NCBI GenBank assembly: GCA_002398485.1
Contig: DGYV01000048.1
Location: forward strand, 14,578-23,255
Direction: 5' to 3'
DNA from: Peptococcaceae bacterium UBA4997
GTDB taxonomy: Bacteria > Bacillota > Dehalobacteriia > UBA4068 > UBA4997
DNA length: 8,678 nt
Positions 6,205 to 8,678 of this stretch are shown in pieces (position 1 is the stretch's first letter; the number at the start of each line of letters is the position of its first letter). The translations under genes were made by a program, and so were the position numbers. The notes under the pieces were generated by a model. It was not told the origin of the DNA, searched no databases, and saw nothing but the letters and a program-made list of their open reading frames with translations.

Positions 6205-6220
6205 AATACTTTAATACTTT
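6205..6220. repeat. Perfect tandem 8-bp repeat before iorA
   Basis: AATACTTT occurs twice in a row (minus strand AAAGTATT twice), directly upstream of the iorA ribosome binding site in the 63-nt paaK-iorA gap. A short hairpin, GGCAA (6232-6236) with TTGCC (6242-6246), lies between it and paaK but has no T run, so I do not call it a terminator. Confidence 0.6.
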
Positions 6221-6254
6221 AGCTTTTATAAGGCAAGAGCATTGCCCCCGATTT

Positions 6255-7565
6255 TTAACCTAATAGATTTTCTTTGCGATGGTCAAAAACTCTTTTTGCT
6301 TTACCTGCCGAACGTTCAAAAGAAGCAGGTTCAGCCAGTTTTACCGTACAATGAACACCCAAAACGCTTAAGATTTTAGCCTCTATTTCCCTGGTCAAAG
6401 CCTCCAGCACACCATAGCTTTCCAAAAGGCTGCTATCCAAAAGCTCTACATGCACATCCAAGGTATCCAAATAACCCTTGCGGCTGATATGGATTTGATA
6501 TTGAGGCCCCAACTGCGTGAAACCTAAAAGCACGCCTTCTATTTGGGAAGGAAATACATTCACCCCACGAATGATCATCATATCATCACTGCGGCCGATA
6601 AGCTTCTGCATCCTAGCATGTGTATTTCCGCAAACACAAGGTTCCTGATTGATTCGGGAAATATCTTTGGTCCTGTAACGTATAATAGGAAAGGCTTCTT
6701 TGGTAAGGCTGGTAAATACCATTTCTCCTTGGCTGCCGGGCGGTAAAACTTCGCCCGTTTCGGGGTTAATGGTTTCGGCTATAAAATGATCCTCGGCAAT
6801 ATGCATACCTGTACCGAAAATACATTCACCACTTACACCCGGACCCATTACTTCACTTAAACCGTAGTTATCAGTAGCTACAATATGTAAACGTTTTTCA
6901 ATTTCATGCCGCATTTCATTTGTCCATGGTTCGCCGCCGAAAAGCCCTACTCTAAGAGGAAGCTTATCAAAATCTATACCCATTGCTTCACCTACTTCCG
7001 CTATGTGCAAAGCATAGGAAGGCGTGGCTATTAAAACAGTAGTACCAAAATCCTGCATTATCATAAGTTGTTTTTGAGTATTGCCGCCTGAAATGGGAAT
7101 AACCGAAACACCAACCTTTTCCAAGCCGTAATGCAAACCGAAACCACCCGTAAAAAGCCCGTAATTAAAGGAAATCTGTGCTGTATCGTTATTACCAACG
7201 CTAACCATTGTAGCAACACGGGCTACCAATTCAGACCAGTTATCTAAGTCATTTTTTGTATAACCCACAACAATGGGTTTACCTGTAGTACCTGAGGAAG
7301 CATGAAGACGCACGATTTTACTTTTGTCTACGGCAAAAAGCCCGAAAGGGTAGTTATCTCGTAAATCGTTTTTTAATGTAAAAGGCAACAATGCCAAGTC
7401 TGCAAGCTTTTGAATATGCTTGGGCTTTACACCCATGGCATCCATTTTTGCCCTGTAAGATGGCACTTTTTCATATACTCTTTCCACAGTAGCTTTTAAA
7501 CGCTCCAACTGCAAAGTTTCTATTTGACTACGGGTTCTGCACTCCATTTCCTTATTCCAAATCAT
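6255..7565 (-). CDS. paaK: Phenylacetate-CoA ligase (arylacetate-CoA ligase)
   Basis: The 436-residue protein is a PaaK-type adenylate-forming enzyme that joins phenylacetate or related arylacetates to CoA using ATP, through an acyl-AMP, in the cytosol. Visible are the phosphate-binding loop LHASSGTTGKPIVVGYT (from 87), the adenine-binding NYGLSEVMGPGVSGE stretch (near 232), RYRTKDI (near 295), and the C-terminal GKAKRV (421-426) holding the expected catalytic lysine. Length is normal. Start: ATG 7563-7565 has GGAAGG (7574-7579) 8 nt upstream; a GTG at 7572-7574 in frame overlaps that site. It sits 27 nt after the symporter and 63 nt before iorA. PaaK beside iorAB is a recurring pairing in anaerobes. 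It could activate arylacetates or run in reverse, releasing arylacetate with ATP gain. PaaK subfamily is clear; direction and exact substrate are inferred. Confidence 0.95.
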   Translation of the reverse strand: MIWNKEMECRTRSQIETLQLERLKATVERVYEKVPSYRAKMDAMGVKPKHIQKLADLALLPFTLKNDLRDNYPFGLFAVDKSKIVRLHASSGTTGKPIVVGYTKNDLDNWSELVARVATMVSVGNNDTAQISFNYGLFTGGFGLHYGLEKVGVSVIPISGGNTQKQLMIMQDFGTTVLIATPSYALHIAEVGEAMGIDFDKLPLRVGLFGGEPWTNEMRHEIEKRLHIVATDNYGLSEVMGPGVSGECIFGTGMHIAEDHFIAETINPETGEVLPPGSQGEMVFTSLTKEAFPIIRYRTKDISRINQEPCVCGNTHARMQKLIGRSDDMMIIRGVNVFPSQIEGVLLGFTQLGPQYQIHISRKGYLDTLDVHVELLDSSLLESYGVLEALTREIEAKILSVLGVHCTVKLAEPASFERSAGKAKRVFDHRKENLLG

Positions 7566-7573
7566 CGTCTTCA

Positions 7574-7579
7574 CCTTCC
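7574..7579 (-). promoter_or_regulatory. paaK: Ribosome binding site deciding the paaK start
   Basis: The minus strand reads GGAAGG 8 nt before ATG 7563-7565. It covers the alternative in-frame GTG (7572-7574), so the ATG is the better start. Confidence 0.65.
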
Positions 7580-7592
7580 TGAATTTTTAGCA

Positions 7593-8678
7593 CTAATTGG
7601 CTTTCTTTTTTAAACCTTCCCAAATATATATATAATCGCCTTCCTGGCCATGTCCATCACTGTCGAACACAAACTCTAAATGCTCCTTACTATAAGGCTT
7701 GGTAAAAGCACTAACCACAGGTACTACAATTAAAGGAACCAGCATAGCTATACTGCCCACCACAGGGGTGCTGTCTGGGTACATTAAAGAACCAACCACC
7801 GCAATGGTTAGGCCTGTAAGCATAGCGCTCCAAGCACCTGCTTTAGTGGTTTTTCTGTAAAATAAACCAAATAAATACGGTGCCAAGAAAGAGCCGGCAA
7901 TAGCACCCCAGGAAAGAGCCATAACATTCACAATAACACCGGGGTTAAGTGCATTGTAAAGCGATATCGCCACAAATAATATACATAATACCCTCATAAA
8001 CAATACCATTTTTTTATTTTTAACCCCGGGCCACAAGGTATCTACAATATTTACGGCTACCGAAGAAGATGCAACCAATACTAAAGATGCCAAAGTAGAC
8101 ATAGAAGCCGAAAGTACCAAAACCAAAATCAAGGCCTGCATGAATTCAGGCAAAGCTATTTGTAAAATTGTGGGGATTATCCTATCCACATTACCACCAA
8201 CCTGAGCTAAATCGGTAAAGAAAAGACGGCTAATACTGCCTGTGAAATAAGCACCGAAGGAAATCAAAAGCCCCAGAATAAAGGTACCCCAAGTAGCTGT
8301 TTTTATAACCTTTTCACTTTTAACCGCATAGAATTTCTGCACCATTTGCGGCATTGCCCAAGGAGCAAGTGAAGTTAAAAGCACCAAAGCCAAAAGCGGT
8401 ATAAAACCACCCGGTCCAACAGGAGCTATAAGTGCGGGGTCAATACTTTTTAAGCGAGGGATGATTTGACCAAAGCCACCTACAGCATCAGTGCTTACAA
8501 CTAAAATAACCATAAAAATAACACCAAATACCATGATAAAGCCTTGAAAAACGTCGGCCAAGTTCAATGCCGAATAGCCGCCCATTACCAAATAAACCGC
8601 GGTTACAACAGCAATGATTACGAGTGATACCGTGTAATCCAAATTGAAAAAAAAATCAAAAAAAAAAAAATAAAAAAA
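7593..8678 (-). CDS. Sodium:solute symporter (SSF family), C-terminal part
   Basis: The frame is open to the right edge, so about 150 N-terminal residues of a roughly 500-residue protein are missing; trustworthy sequence begins at DYTVSLVIIAVVTAVYLVMGGYSA. About nine to ten hydrophobic membrane spans are visible. The LVLSASMSTLASLVLVASSS segment matches the conserved SSF region that in PutP carries the Ser-Thr pair of a sodium site. NLADVFQGFIM and PQMVQKFYAVKS are also typical of the family. The C-terminal tail is hydrophilic, with an acidic FDSDGHGQEGD and a lysine-rich end. It works as a Na+-driven transporter in the inner membrane. It is upstream of paaK-iorAB by only 27 nt and likely co-transcribed, which suggests, by inference only, an aromatic acid, aromatic amino acid or other carboxylate as substrate. 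No start codon should be assigned: TTG 8640-8642 is internal to the domain. The codons in 8647-8678 are almost all Phe and doubtful. Confidence 0.9.
   Translation of the reverse strand, partial: FFYFFFFDFFFNLDYTVSLVIIAVVTAVYLVMGGYSALNLADVFQGFIMVFGVIFMVILVVSTDAVGGFGQIIPRLKSIDPALIAPVGPGGFIPLLALVLLTSLAPWAMPQMVQKFYAVKSEKVIKTATWGTFILGLLISFGAYFTGSISRLFFTDLAQVGGNVDRIIPTILQIALPEFMQALILVLVLSASMSTLASLVLVASSSVAVNIVDTLWPGVKNKKMVLFMRVLCILFVAISLYNALNPGVIVNVMALSWGAIAGSFLAPYLFGLFYRKTTKAGAWSAMLTGLTIAVVGSLMYPDSTPVVGSIAMLVPLIVVPVVSAFTKPYSKEHLEFVFDSDGHGQEGDYIYIWEGLKKKAN
8647..8678. other. A-rich low-complexity end, probable sequence artifact
   Basis: Twenty-nine of the last 32 bases are A, with only two T and one C. 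Within the symporter frame this would encode a run of Phe broken by one Tyr and one Asp, unlike the conserved part of the family before the DYTVSL stretch. It looks like contig-end homopolymer error rather than gene sequence, though a genuine A-rich tract cannot be excluded. Confidence 0.65.

Noticed and set aside
6201..6236. Possible internal promoter before iorA (TTGCCT, 17 nt, TAAAGT)
   Set aside because: Both boxes match only four of six positions, and transcription would start inside or next to the ribosome binding site.

Overview
The window reads as a piece of an AT-rich anaerobe genome, most likely a low-GC Bacillota (Clostridia or Negativicutes type). This is inferred from the gene content: ferredoxin-linked 2-keto acid oxidoreductase, selenium-dependent molybdenum hydroxylase maturation genes and a clostridial-type ComB. 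Strong AGGAGG/GGAAGG ribosome binding sites and TTG starts support it. No species can be named from the sequence alone. Eight of the nine genes lie on the minus strand; only comB is on the plus strand. No RNA gene, mobile element or CRISPR array was seen, and no gene-free stretch exceeds 300 bases.

Left block (1-1790, minus, transcribed right to left): a three-gene cassette for molybdenum hydroxylase maturation. It starts with a YqeC protein carrying an N-terminal ModE-like DNA-binding domain, continues with a MocA-like molybdopterin nucleotidyltransferase, and ends with the first 31 codons of yqeB running off the left edge. The genes are 2 nt apart or overlap by 7 nt, so they look translationally coupled. 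The molybdoenzyme they serve is not visible and may lie further left.

Middle (2000-3747): a GntR/FadR-type regulator (minus) with its own terminator is divergent from comB, a 2-phosphosulfolactate phosphatase gene. The shared 281-nt region holds candidate promoters in both directions, an ACTGTTT direct repeat and a 9-bp inverted repeat over the comB -35 box.

Right block (3860-8678, minus): an apparent operon in the order sodium:solute symporter (truncated at its N-terminus by the right edge), phenylacetate-CoA ligase (paaK), iorA, iorB. IorAB oxidatively decarboxylates aryl pyruvates to aryl-acetyl-CoA with reduction of ferredoxin. PaaK interconverts arylacetates and their CoA thioesters, and the symporter may import or export a related acid or amino acid. 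Together this suggests aromatic amino acid fermentation or arylacetate use. A strong stem-loop shared with convergent comB closes the block. The last 32 bases of the window are nearly pure A and are probably unreliable contig-end sequence.
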